Source: JANMEX01 sp043776635
GTDB lineage: Bacteria > Pseudomonadota > Alphaproteobacteria > Rhizobiales > Rhizobiaceae
DNA length: 28,650 bases
Reading direction: 5' to 3'
Assembly: GCA_043776635.1 (NCBI GenBank)
Contig: JAYVRA010000045.1
Coordinates: 1 to 28,650 of the forward strand
Below are positions 15,939 to 24,067 of the stretch, piece after piece. Below the pieces are notes generated by a model. The model was not told where the DNA came from and did not search any database. It saw only the letters and a program-made list of their open reading frames with translations. How positions within the stretch are numbered: position 1 is the first letter of the stretch; each line of letters begins with the position of its first letter. The translations under genes and the position numbers were made by a program.

Positions 15939-16048
15939 AATTCGGTGATCCTGCGAAATTAGCGAGGAGACAGTGCATAAATTGCATTCAACAATCATTG
16001 CCCATCTTGAACCCCGGAGTAGTACAATTTTCGCAAAGTCACCGAATT
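15939..16048. repeat. Inverted repeat bounding a 110-bp segment
   Basis: aattcggtgatcctgcgaaa (15939-15958) and tttcgcaaagtcaccgaatt (16029-16048) are reverse complements at 17 of 20 positions, enclosing 70 bp. The element fills most of the gap between rlmN and the upstream ialB-type gene. GATA occurs just outside both ends (2 bp away on the left), which may be a target duplication or chance. It could be a small palindromic mobile element or the terminator region of the ialB-type gene. Confidence 0.6.
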
Positions 16049-16053
16049 GATAT

Positions 16054-16566
16054 CTATTTACAGCTTTTAATTGCCGCCAGCGCTTTTGAGATACCTGAAA
16101 GTGAATAAGTGTAACCAGTCGGCGTGCCGCGCTTGGACACGGCTTTTACGGACATGGCTTTGCCATTTTTCATCGCGGCCAACAGCAGTGGCTCTTCGGC
16201 GGCGTTTTCCATCCATGCGCTTTTGCCGGAGGTGAACATGGTGAAGCTTTTGGCATCCACAGTGACAGTGACTTTGGAGCTGGCTTGCAATTCATAACCG
16301 GCCATAAATTGCGGCTCGAAGGAGACATTCTGGCCGGGCTTTTGGCTGATTAGGAAAAAATTATCGCCATGATCCACTTTGTCCGGTGCCTTGGTTTTTG
16401 GCGTCGTCAAAATATAGCAAACCTTGCCACTGCCAGACTGATAGCCATAAGCACCCCAGTCAGTGAACTTGCCGATTTGGGTGGGTGCCTGCGCAAATGC
16501 GGCGCCGGACACAGCAACAAATATGGCAACGGCGAAAAGACGAGATGTTCCACGCATGGAGATCAT
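16054..16566 (-). CDS. Invasion-associated locus B (IalB) family protein
   Basis: The 170-aa exported protein has a signal peptide (MISMRGTSRLFAVAIFVAVS, cleavage likely after AFA near residue 25). The mature domain has the IalB pattern: FTDWGAYGYQSGSGKVCYIL, PKTKAPDKVDHGDNFFLIS, and MAGYELQ. Two cysteines (in KVCYI and the terminal SCK) could form a disulfide. Family members are periplasmic or surface proteins named from Bartonella erythrocyte invasion, but most occur in non-pathogens and their role is unknown. The start 16566 has AAGGG 5 nt upstream; 16557 is an alternative. Confidence 0.85.
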   Translation of the reverse strand: MISMRGTSRLFAVAIFVAVSGAAFAQAPTQIGKFTDWGAYGYQSGSGKVCYILTTPKTKAPDKVDHGDNFFLISQKPGQNVSFEPQFMAGYELQASSKVTVTVDAKSFTMFTSGKSAWMENAAEEPLLLAAMKNGKAMSVKAVSKRGTPTGYTYSLSGISKALAAIKSCK

Positions 16567-16823
16567 AAACCCTTGTTCAGACTGACTCTGGAAGGAACCA
16601 TAAACCAATCCCGATATTTGATTCAATTTTGATGCATTTCTGGTTACTGAACCGTGAACATTGAAATGTTTTGCTCCCGATATGGGACATTCTTTGCCGC
16701 CAAGCCCGTTAATTAATGCCTCCAAACAGCACTGGCGATAAATAGCGGCGGGAATTTGACGTGGACCGCGAACTGTGGCCCGTTGGGCGCGATGGTAAAT
16801 CAATTGTGTGTGAGGCATTGCTC

Positions 16824-17754
16824 TTGAAAACTCTGATTCTGGGTGCGGGCGGCATGGTGGGGCACAAACTGGCTGCGCGGCTTGCTGTGAAGTGCAAGAT
16901 TGGCGGCCATGACATCACACACCTAACGCTGCATGATGTAGTAGCCGCCGCACTGCCGGCTGCGCCATTTCCTGTTGTCAGTTTGGCCTCCGATTTCTCA
17001 AGCCCTGGAGCCGCAGAAGGCTTGATTTCCAACCGTCCTGATCTGATCGTCCTGCTGGCCTCGATTGTTTCCGGCGAGGCGGAGCAGGATTTTGAAAAGG
17101 GTTATCGCATTAATTTGGATGGCACGAGGTTGCTATTGGAAGCGATCCGTCTTGCCGGCAATGCCTACCGGCCACGTTTGGTTTTTTCATCGTCTATCGC
17201 GGTATTTGGTGCGCCGTTTCCGCAAGTGATTACGGATGATTATTTCGCCACGCCGCTGACAAGTTACGGCACACAAAAGGCGATTTGCGAATTGCTTATC
17301 AGCGACTATGCACGGCGCGGTTTTGTCGATGGCGTGTCGCTGCGCTTCCCGACTTTGGTGGTGCGCCCGGGCCTGCCGAACAAGGCTGTGTCAGGGTTCT
17401 TTTCCAACATCATCCGCGAGCCGTTGGCTGGCCAGCCCGCGAGCGGCTATCCAATTTATTATGCACGCCGCTGCGATGGACAAGGAGGCTATTGGCACGC
17501 GCCGCAGTTTGAATATGCCGGGTCTATGTGTTTCGGTGGGCGGGATGATCGAGGCCTTGCGCGATGTGGCAGGACAAAAAGCGGTGGATTTAATTAAGCA
17601 TGAGCCGGATGAATTTATTCAAAACATCGTGGCGGGATGGCCGGTGAATTTTGATGCTGCGCGGGCGATTGAGCTGGGGTTTAAGGGCGATGCAGATTTT
17701 GTCTCAATTATCCGTGCTCATATTGACGATGAGCTTGGCGGGCAGTTACTCTAG
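16824..17754 (+). pseudogene. Frameshifted NAD-dependent epimerase/dehydrogenase, DenD (D-erythronate dehydrogenase)-like
   Basis: The N-terminal Rossmann domain is clear: LILGAGGMVGHKLAARL, INLDGTRLLLEA, FSSSIAVFG and the catalytic YGTQK. At GGCCAGC (17430-17436) the homologous reading frame changes. Before it the frame reads NIIREPLAGQ. After it the next frame reads ASPRAAIQFIMHAAAMDKEA and runs to the stop at 17752-17754. Family proteins, as I recall them, have about 14 residues (ending RHWH) between these blocks, so a deletion of some 40 bp, not a multiple of three, broke the gene. The junction bases GGCCAG fit both sides, suggesting microhomology. The start is probably TTG 16824 with TGAGG upstream. 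The stop codon is made by the abutting MITE copy 2. Confidence 0.83.
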
Positions 17755-18017
17755 GGTTTGGACCTGTTAATTTTGACGAAATGGTCGAGGTGATTTTTGG
17801 TGAGTGCCAAGAGCAAAGGCGCAGGAAATGCGAGCATTTTTAGGCCTTTGCGACAACGCAATCGCCGGAAAGCGCCCGATCTTGGCACCAACAGGCAACT
17901 GGCTTCACTCTGCGGCGTCAAACAGTTTGAGCGGGCCTTAAGCCCGTCCTGCACTGTTTTCCTTGCATAGTTTCGCCATTCGCCTGCCATTTCATCAAAA
18001 TTAACAGGTCCAGACCC
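17754..18017 (-). mobile_element. MITE-like element, copy 2 (264 bp, complete, reverse orientation)
   Basis: The ends are GGGTTTGGACCTGTTAATTT and, reverse-complemented from the right, GGGTCTGGACCTGTTAATTT, extending to about 33 bp. TA flanks are at 17752-17753 and 18018-18019. The interior is homologous to copy 1 in the opposite orientation, including cgattgcgttgtcgcaaa and gtttgacgccgcagagtgaa. The left TA plus the element's first G forms the TAG stop of the denD-like pseudogene. Confidence 0.87.
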
Positions 18018-18025
18018 TAGCCTAG

Positions 18026-18053
18026 TTCGCAAAAGTGTGAGCGGTTTTGCGAA
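18026..18053. other. Perfect hairpin / short intergenic repeat
   Basis: ttcgcaaaa (18026-18034) and ttttgcgaa (18045-18053) form a 9-bp perfect stem with a 10-nt loop gtgtgagcgg, followed by four more A residues. On the minus strand the motif reads like a short repeat (CGCAAAACCGCT..CACACTTTTGCG) that I recall in many rhizobial intergenic regions. It lies between MITE copy 2 and the ECF sigma gene. Confidence 0.65.
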
Positions 18054-18087
18054 AAAACGATGAGACAATAAAAAACTTAGAGCGGCG

Positions 18088-18106
18088 CGCCGATTTTATA
18101 TCGGCG
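18088..18106 (+). other. Hairpin in the leader of the ECF sigma gene
   Basis: cgccgat (18088-18094) and atcggcg (18100-18106) form a 7-bp perfect stem with a 5-nt loop, 22 bp before the sigma-factor ATG. It may be an operator dyad or a leader hairpin. No function can be assigned. Confidence 0.45.
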
Positions 18107-18128
18107 ACCGTTGCTGTAAGACCTAAAA

Positions 18129-18740
18129 ATGAATGTCAGGACGGACAAAATTTCTAAAAGCATGCCCATAGTTGCTAAAGGACAGGAACGGTTTGCCTTG
18201 CTTATGCAGCGCGTGGTGCAAAGCCGGGACCGCATCGCCTTTGGCGAGCTGTTTGACCATTTTGCCCCGCGCCTTAATGCCTATTTGATGCGGCTTAGCC
18301 TTGAGCGTAGCGCCGCCGAAGAACTCACTCAAGAAGTGATGATTGTGCTTTGGCAAAAGGCGGGGCTGTATGATCCGGCAAAATCATCGCTTTCAACATG
18401 GTTGTTCCGCATTGCCCGAAACCGGCGCATTGACCTGAAACGACGCGACCGATCCGGTCTTCTTGACCCGCATGACCCAGTGTTCCATCCCGAACCTGAA
18501 GAGCAGGCGGATGTGGCGATGGATAATCGCGAGCGCGAAGCAAGGGTCCGCGCTGTCATGGCAGAGCTGCCGCCGGAGCAGCGGGTTTTGATTACCGAAG
18601 CGTTTTTCATCGGGCTGTCGCACAGCGAGATCGCGGAAAAAAACCAACTGCCGCTGGGCACTGTCAAATCACGCATACGGCTGGCGTTTGCGCGTCTACG
18701 CAAGGCTATTGAGGGTGATGATAAGATTGATGTCGATTAG
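18129..18740 (+). CDS. ECF RNA polymerase sigma factor (ECF11 / Rhodobacter RpoE-like)
   Basis: The 203-aa two-domain sigma factor has region 2 at about 30-100 (FGELFDHFAPRLNAYLMR, LTQEVMIVLWQKA, STWLFRIARNRRIDLKRR). Region 4 at about 140-195 ends with the helix-turn-helix LSHSEIAEKNQLPLGTVKSR. The pattern is very close to Rhodobacter RpoE, which responds to singlet oxygen and is held by the zinc anti-sigma ChrR. ECF11 genes are normally followed by chrR, but here no anti-sigma ORF follows; after 194 bp comes an exported msrA on the same strand. The in-frame ATG at 18162 could be an alternative start. Confidence 0.92.
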   Translation: MNVRTDKISKSMPIVAKGQERFALLMQRVVQSRDRIAFGELFDHFAPRLNAYLMRLSLERSAAEELTQEVMIVLWQKAGLYDPAKSSLSTWLFRIARNRRIDLKRRDRSGLLDPHDPVFHPEPEEQADVAMDNREREARVRAVMAELPPEQRVLITEAFFIGLSHSEIAEKNQLPLGTVKSRIRLAFARLRKAIEGDDKIDVD

Positions 18741-18767
18741 CCAAGCCAACATTCTACAAATTCCACA

Positions 18768-18866
18768 GCATGTCATTTTCAAACGGAGTAAGAATTCACC
18801 CCGCAAACAGGGCGAATTCAGGTATTTGTGGATTGATTTGACCACGATGAGCTTTAATCACTCGAA
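18768..18866 (+). repeat. Palindromic repeat, copy B
   Basis: This sequence aligns with the reverse complement of 6812-6909. It shares tttcaaac, the inner palindrome (gaattcaccc 18792-18801 with gggcgaattc 18810-18819, one mismatch), gattgatttga, and taatc..ctcga, for roughly three-quarters identity by eye. It lies between the ECF sigma gene and msrA, in the same orientation relative to msrA as copy A has to the response regulator. Confidence 0.75.
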
Positions 18867-18934
18867 TGTGTGAAGCTGTGATTTCACTTAGCCCCAGTGT
18901 CAGCGTAACAAAGTAAATTCATAGGAGATCTGCA

Positions 18935-19567
18935 ATGCTTCGAAAGTTACTCACTGCCGCCATGTTCGCCACCGTAGCGCTTGTGCCTGCACATGCTGGA
19001 AAAACTGAAACCGCTATTTTTGCCGGGGGATGTTTCTGGTGTGTTGAAAGCGATTTTGACCAAATAAAAGGCGTGATAGCAACCACATCCGGCTATGCCG
19101 GCGGAACAATGGAAAATCCGACTTATGAGGATCACGAGGGCAATCAAGAGGCGGTGAAGGTTGAATACGACCCCGCCATTGTCACATACGAAGCCTTGGT
19201 TACCACCTTCCTTCACACGATTGATGTGACCGACCCCAACGGCCAGTTTTGTGACCAAGGCGAGGCCTATAAGTCCGCACTGTTCGTGAACGCCGCACAA
19301 AAACCTCTTGCAGTTGCAGCTGTTTCCAAAGCGGAAGCAGAGCTTGGCCAAAAAATTGTGACGCCCGTCAAAGACGCTACAACATTTACTAATGCCGAAG
19401 ACTATCATCAAAATTATTATCTCGGCCAGAATGGCGTCTTGACCCGCTTTGGCTATGTCGTTCAGTCCGATGCTTACAAGCGCTACCGTAAGGGCTGCGG
19501 GCGTGATGCACGTGTGAAAGAAGTGTGGGGCGACAAGGCCTATCCAGGCATTCACCACGACAGCTGA
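18935..19567 (+). CDS. msrA: Peptide-methionine (S)-S-oxide reductase MsrA, exported form
   Basis: MsrA repairs oxidised methionine in proteins. The 210-aa product carries the active-site motif FAGGCFWCVE (catalytic Cys about 34), then TTSGYAGGTMENPTYEDH, HTIDVTDPNGQFCDQGEAYKS, and the late DYHQNYY. Candidate resolving cysteines lie at CDQGEAY and in KGCGRD. A signal peptide (MLRKLLTAAMFATVALVPAHA, cleavage after AHA at about residue 22) indicates a periplasmic enzyme, unlike the usual cytosolic MsrA. AGGAG lies 7 nt before the ATG. Placement after an ECF11-like sigma gene suggests oxidative-stress control, although repeat copy B lies between. A hairpin follows. Confidence 0.95.
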   Translation: MLRKLLTAAMFATVALVPAHAGKTETAIFAGGCFWCVESDFDQIKGVIATTSGYAGGTMENPTYEDHEGNQEAVKVEYDPAIVTYEALVTTFLHTIDVTDPNGQFCDQGEAYKSALFVNAAQKPLAVAAVSKAEAELGQKIVTPVKDATTFTNAEDYHQNYYLGQNGVLTRFGYVVQSDAYKRYRKGCGRDARVKEVWGDKAYPGIHHDS

Positions 19568-19583
19568 TTGAAAATTGGCAGGT

Positions 19584-19615
19584 GATGTGAACAACGCATA
19601 ACGTTAGTTCACATC
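19584..19615 (+). terminator. Possible terminator hairpin of msrA
   Basis: gatgtgaac (19584-19592) pairs perfectly with gttcacatc (19607-19615), and part of the loop (aacg..cgtt) can also pair. A T-rich run (tttcttgtatttta) follows after a few bases. It begins 17 nt after the msrA stop. The separation from the T tract makes termination uncertain. Confidence 0.55.
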
Positions 19616-19686
19616 GCGAATTTCTTGTATTTTATGTTTCATTTTAGACTTACGCCCCATATACGAAGCATAGATTGGAAACCATC

Positions 19687-20451
19687 ATGCTTCATATTGA
19701 ACAATTCCCGTGCCGCACGGATAATTTTGGCGTTATCATCCATGACGATAAGACAGGCCAAACCGCGACGATAGATGCGCCGGAATTAGCGCCGGTTTTA
19801 GCTGTGTTGGAAGCGCGTAGCTGGAACCTGACACACATTTTCACAACCCATTGGCATCAAGATCATATAGAAGCCAATCTGGATTTGAAGGCGCGTTACA
19901 AACTGGAAATCATCGGGCCGGAAGCCGAAGCAGATAAAATTCCTGGCATTGGCCGCACGGTGAAGGGCGGCGATCATTTTGATTTTGCGGGCTATCGCGT
20001 TGACGTCATTGATTGCCCCGGCCACACGCTTGGTGGTGTCTCGCTGCATATTGCATCTGAAAAACTACTGTTTGCAGCCGATACATTGTTCGCGCTGGGT
20101 TGCGGGCGCTTGCTTGAAGGCACTCCTGCACAAATGTGGGATTCCCTGTCAAAGTTAATGGCGCTGCCGGATGATACAATCGTCTATTGTGGCCATGAAT
20201 ATACACTTTCCAACGCCAAGTTTGCGCTGACGATTGACCCGACTAACGAGGCCTTAGTCACCCGTGCCATGGAGATAGAGAGGCTTCGCGCGCGCAATCT
20301 GCCGACATTGCCGACCACAATCGGCATTGAAAAAGCAACCAATCCATTTCTTCGTGCTGGCGATGCTTCAATACGCGCCACTCTCAAAATGGAAGATGCC
20401 GGCAACTGCCAAGTGTTCGCCGAAATACGCGCCCGCAAGGATGCGTTTTAG
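19687..20451 (+). CDS. gloB: Hydroxyacylglutathione hydrolase (glyoxalase II)
   Basis: GloB hydrolyses S-lactoylglutathione to lactate and glutathione, the second step of methylglyoxal detoxification. The 254-aa protein has the metallo-beta-lactamase metal motif THWHQDH (about 54-60), CPGHTLGG (about 110-117), FAADTLFALGCGRLLEG (about 130-146) and CGHEYTLSNAKFA (about 169-181). The C-terminal substrate domain ends with NPFLRA. The length matches the family. ATG 19687 was preferred over the in-frame TTG 19675 because GGAAA is correctly spaced and the family N-terminus begins there. The stop overlaps the convergent YhhN gene by 4 bp. Confidence 0.95.
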   Translation: MLHIEQFPCRTDNFGVIIHDDKTGQTATIDAPELAPVLAVLEARSWNLTHIFTTHWHQDHIEANLDLKARYKLEIIGPEAEADKIPGIGRTVKGGDHFDFAGYRVDVIDCPGHTLGGVSLHIASEKLLFAADTLFALGCGRLLEGTPAQMWDSLSKLMALPDDTIVYCGHEYTLSNAKFALTIDPTNEALVTRAMEIERLRARNLPTLPTTIGIEKATNPFLRAGDASIRATLKMEDAGNCQVFAEIRARKDAF

Positions 20452-21149
20452 GCTGCAACCACTGCCGCTGTGGTTGTAATCATGGACAATGTACCCAGCA
20501 ATATTGTCAATTGCGCCACAAAATAAGTGCTCCAAATCGCCGGGCTTATCCATGGATGTTGGTTGATTTCAACGTCGATAATAAAGCGTTCATAAGCGAT
20601 CAACGTGTCAGATAAAATAAACAGCATGACGCCTATGATGACCTGGGGCGTCGCGTAACCGAGGGCGGTCACACCCATCATGGTAATAACCAAAGCGTAG
20701 GCGACAATCCGGACACCCATGGCACGCGGCAACTTGCGCCATAAAATGAGAGCCAGACGCAACGCATGAGCCACAACTAAAACAGTCATGACAATGCGCC
20801 ATGGCTCGGCAATCCAGAGTGCGCTCGCGCTGGCATCCCGCAAGAACAACACGACAAGCGCAACCTGCGCCAATAAAAATCCGGCAAGGCCAATTTGAAA
20901 TGCTTTCTCGCCATCGAACGCAAGCAGAAAATCACCGGATGCCGCGAACAAAAGTGCCAACACCAACGGAAGCGGACCGCCTTGATCATGCGCGATTGCC
21001 GCTAAAAAAAGAATACCGATAGTTTTAACTATTGCGCGGTTCATTGATGGTTTTGCCCGCAAAATAAACAGAAACAAAATTGCGGCTATCACCGCGAACA
21101 CAAGCAACCCGTTGGCTGTTGCGCCTATCCCTCCCGGAAATGGCAACAT
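20448..21149 (-). CDS. YhhN family membrane protein (lysoplasmalogenase-like)
   Basis: The 233-aa inner-membrane protein has about eight hydrophobic helices and YhhN/TMEM86 hallmarks: LLFAASGDFLLAFDGEKAFQIGLAGFL (about 67-93) and MLFILSDTLIAYERF (about 176-190). Eukaryotic and some bacterial members hydrolyse the vinyl-ether bond of lysoplasmalogens; the substrate here is unknown. ATG 21149 has GGGGAA upstream and begins the first helix; the longer open frame adds 40 polar residues without support. Confidence 0.88.
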   Translation of the reverse strand: MLPFPGGIGATANGLLVFAVIAAILFLFILRAKPSMNRAIVKTIGILFLAAIAHDQGGPLPLVLALLFAASGDFLLAFDGEKAFQIGLAGFLLAQVALVVLFLRDASASALWIAEPWRIVMTVLVVAHALRLALILWRKLPRAMGVRIVAYALVITMMGVTALGYATPQVIIGVMLFILSDTLIAYERFIIDVEINQHPWISPAIWSTYFVAQLTILLGTLSMITTTAAVVAA

Positions 21150-21444
21150 ATTATTCCCCGTATTTTTGAAGCTCTGCACTTTTAGATAATGTCGAGTAGA
21201 AATCAATCTAGGAATAAAGTAATTCGCACGGTTCTTGGTGCTAAATCCGATTTCGTTTGAACTAGACATACTCTAAAGCATTGATAAAAGCTCTCTCCGG
21301 CCCTTTTATTTACAGCCTCACACTGAATTTATACATGCGCATTATTTAACAGTGAAAAATATACAACTGTAAAAAATGCTAAAACAGTCAATGATTGAAG
21401 TTTAGCGGGTTGTAAATACGTTGATTAAAAGTCGGGTTTTCGCA
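21150..21444. other. AT-rich gap between YhhN-family gene and TIGR02302 gene
   Basis: About 295 bp, markedly AT-rich, upstream of the YhhN gene and downstream of the TIGR02302-type gene (both on the minus strand). I see no gene, no clear terminator and no repeat shared with the rest of the window. Confidence 0.5.
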
Positions 21445-24003
21445 TTATTCAAAATTCAGCAATCGCTCCAGATAACTTCGTTCAATCTCAGGGCTTAGCG
21501 AATCGCTCAGACGCTTGCGAATTGCCTCAAGTATCTCCCGTGCGCGCTGTACATCAATATCATCCGGAACTTTGGTATTTGCACCAAAATCAGCGCCATC
21601 GCTTTGGCGCGGTCGCCCGAGTGGATCTTTTTCACCGCCGGATTTTTTGCCGCCAGGCTGCTGACCGCCGCCTTTGTCACCCATCGCTTGTTTCATTTGG
21701 TTCATAAGACCTGCCGCACCCTTGCGCAGCGCATCGAGCGCATCCGCCTGATCTCCAACAGCATCGCCGGATTTGCCCTCGCCCAAATTCTTACCCGCAC
21801 GACCCATAGCTTTGCCGGCATCAGAAAACTCTTGTCCCGGGTCCAGGCCTAACCCCTTCAAGCCGTCCATCATGCCTTGAAGCCGGTCGCCTAGATCATT
21901 TTGCCGCTGTTGAAGACCACCGGAACCCCCGTCATCGCCTTCGCCGGGCTTACTGCCCTTACCTTTGTCGCCCAGACCTTTGTCGCTTTGACCGTTATCG
22001 CCGTTTTGTCCGGGCTGCCGGCCGCCTTGGCCTTGCTGGTCACCTTGTTCTCCATCGGCATCGCCATTCCGGCCTTCGCGACCTTGCTTGAATGTATCCT
22101 GCTGTAGCTTTTGCTGATCGTGCAACAGTTTGCCAAGTTCGTTCAGCTTCTTATCCATAGCTGACCCGCCCTGCCCGTCTTTGCCTTGGCCATTCTTCAT
22201 CTGAAGATTATTCATCATGTCGTTAAGCTGCGCTAACAAATCCTTGGCTTGATCCTTCGCGCCTTGCTTGGAAAGCTCCTCCATTTTCTTCAACATGTTT
22301 TCAAGATCAGACGATCGCAATTCCTTAGAGTTTGGATCATTCTTTGCCGTCGATGGATTTTTCCTCGCGTTTTCGGCCAATTCTTTCATGTAGTCATTCA
22401 TGGCTTGGCGAAGTTCCTGCGTCAGCTTGGCAATTTCCTCATCACTTGCGCCCTTATCCAGCGCTTCGGCAAGCTTGTCCTGTGCCTGCTTCAGTCGGCG
22501 CTGGGCATCGGAAAGTGAGCTTTTATCAATAGCTTTGGCAATATCCCACAAATAGCTAACGACATCGCGCAGATCATCATCCGACTTTGACAATGCCAAA
22601 CGCCAACGCGCGGATTTTATCCCGATAAAATGCGCCGGATTTTCAATTGTGTCGTCGGGCCGGATGGTCAGCGCATCAATCATATCCAACACATATAACT
22701 GTGATGCGGCATCAGCCGCCAGCACACGACGATCTTCGGCCAAGGCCTTGGAGAGCGGCGAGGCAAGGTAATATTCTGGCAGGGTGATGGTTTTAGTAGC
22801 GCTTTTGGCCTCGTGACCGGCGGCATCTTTGGTGGTCAGTGTGACTTGAAACTCGTTTCCGGCCATCGGGCTGGCGGTTAAGTCCTTCGATGTTTTTGCA
22901 TGACCATCTTTGCTGGCATGCCGTGGAAGCGACAAAAGCAGATCATCAAGCGTGTAAAGCGGCTTGGCATTTGGTAAGCCCTGCAAGGCGAACTCTGCCT
23001 TCGCAGTCGTGACGCCGTAATCGTCTTTAACAGCGTACGGTAATGTAAGCGTCCCGTTACTTGCGACCGTCAGCTCTCCGGTAAATTCAATAGTCGGAGC
23101 TAGATCTTTGATAACTGTGAAGGCCCAGGAAGCTATTTTTGTTTCGCCATTGTTTAAGGTTATTGCCCCGTCTGTTGCAAGTTTCGCCGTGAGCACTTGA
23201 TCAGCTAAAACTGGCTGCTCATCGTCAACTTTGGTATTTGCAGGCTTTGCCGTAACGGGCGCGATGCCACCTGTCAGGGCGTAAGGCGTCTCAGTATTCC
23301 CGGCCACGCGCACCGTAATTTCGGAATTTTCTGGCACGTTGAGCGGCGTTGCCGGCGCTGTAAGGCTCAAAAAAATCGGTGCGTGGCCGGTGTAGCGCGG
23401 GGGCGTAATCCACGCGTCAATACGCGGAGGCAGCGGGGGGATGGCGGCGGGGCCATGCAAAATATCCGTCAGCGCACCACCGTGACCGCCCAGTGAGTAG
23501 GCAAAGGCCACGAACAGGCCAAGCGCCGGTAGCGCACGCAGACCATAAATATCGCGTTCATGCACCTGCGGGCGCGGATGATCGGGGCGCACATCATTTA
23601 GTTTCGCAGCCATGCGGCGCTTGTGTTCCTGCCATAAGGCTACGCAAACATCCGTTTCCGCGCCAACCGGGCGGTCGGTTTGTACCGATAGCGCTTGGTG
23701 GGAAAGGTTGTTGGCTGTCTCTAACCGTTGTTCGACATCAAGATTGGTCGGAAAACGGAAAAGTCGCAATGGCCACAGATTGGCGATGAACGCCAGCGCC
23801 AAGACAGCACCAAAGGCGATTCGCGAATTGAGTTCAAGACTGCGGAACAGACCGGACCATGAGATAATTAAAAAAACTGCGAGGACAATAAGCGCGGGCA
23901 GCACAAGCGGCCACAACCGTTCCACGGCCATGGAAATCGCCGTGGTCAGCCTTGTTCCGGTTAAGGTGGGAACGGTCGGGTGTTGGTCTTCATTTATATC
24001 CAT
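21445..24003 (-). CDS. TIGR02302 / DUF4175 family membrane protein
   Basis: The 852-aa protein starts with two hydrophobic helices (about 32-50 and 58-78) and a third near 155-172, followed by a large beta-rich periplasmic-type region (about 190-410). A charged helical and probably coiled-coil segment lies at about 470-620 (DAQRRLKQAQDKLAEALDKG and similar). A low-complexity Gly/Gln/Asp/Lys region spans about 620-800. The C-terminal VQRAREILEAIRKRLSDSL..IERSYLERLL motif is strongly typical of this alphaproteobacterial family, whose function is unknown. It follows lysA on the same strand with a 64-bp gap and is probably the last gene of the argH-lptM-lysA group. The Shine-Dalgarno is weak. Confidence 0.9.
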   Translation of the reverse strand: MDINEDQHPTVPTLTGTRLTTAISMAVERLWPLVLPALIVLAVFLIISWSGLFRSLELNSRIAFGAVLALAFIANLWPLRLFRFPTNLDVEQRLETANNLSHQALSVQTDRPVGAETDVCVALWQEHKRRMAAKLNDVRPDHPRPQVHERDIYGLRALPALGLFVAFAYSLGGHGGALTDILHGPAAIPPLPPRIDAWITPPRYTGHAPIFLSLTAPATPLNVPENSEITVRVAGNTETPYALTGGIAPVTAKPANTKVDDEQPVLADQVLTAKLATDGAITLNNGETKIASWAFTVIKDLAPTIEFTGELTVASNGTLTLPYAVKDDYGVTTAKAEFALQGLPNAKPLYTLDDLLLSLPRHASKDGHAKTSKDLTASPMAGNEFQVTLTTKDAAGHEAKSATKTITLPEYYLASPLSKALAEDRRVLAADAASQLYVLDMIDALTIRPDDTIENPAHFIGIKSARWRLALSKSDDDLRDVVSYLWDIAKAIDKSSLSDAQRRLKQAQDKLAEALDKGASDEEIAKLTQELRQAMNDYMKELAENARKNPSTAKNDPNSKELRSSDLENMLKKMEELSKQGAKDQAKDLLAQLNDMMNNLQMKNGQGKDGQGGSAMDKKLNELGKLLHDQQKLQQDTFKQGREGRNGDADGEQGDQQGQGGRQPGQNGDNGQSDKGLGDKGKGSKPGEGDDGGSGGLQQRQNDLGDRLQGMMDGLKGLGLDPGQEFSDAGKAMGRAGKNLGEGKSGDAVGDQADALDALRKGAAGLMNQMKQAMGDKGGGQQPGGKKSGGEKDPLGRPRQSDGADFGANTKVPDDIDVQRAREILEAIRKRLSDSLSPEIERSYLERLLNFE

Positions 24004-24067
24004 GAATCATAACATAGCATGGTTCATGGCGAAGGCGAGGCAGCACAAGTGATTGTGATGAATGAAT

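Noticed and set aside
16528..16551. GGAAC-N15-CGTT on the minus strand near the ialB-type start, resembling an EcfG promoter.
   Set aside because: The spacer is 15 bp and the site lies inside the signal-peptide coding region, downstream of the start codon.
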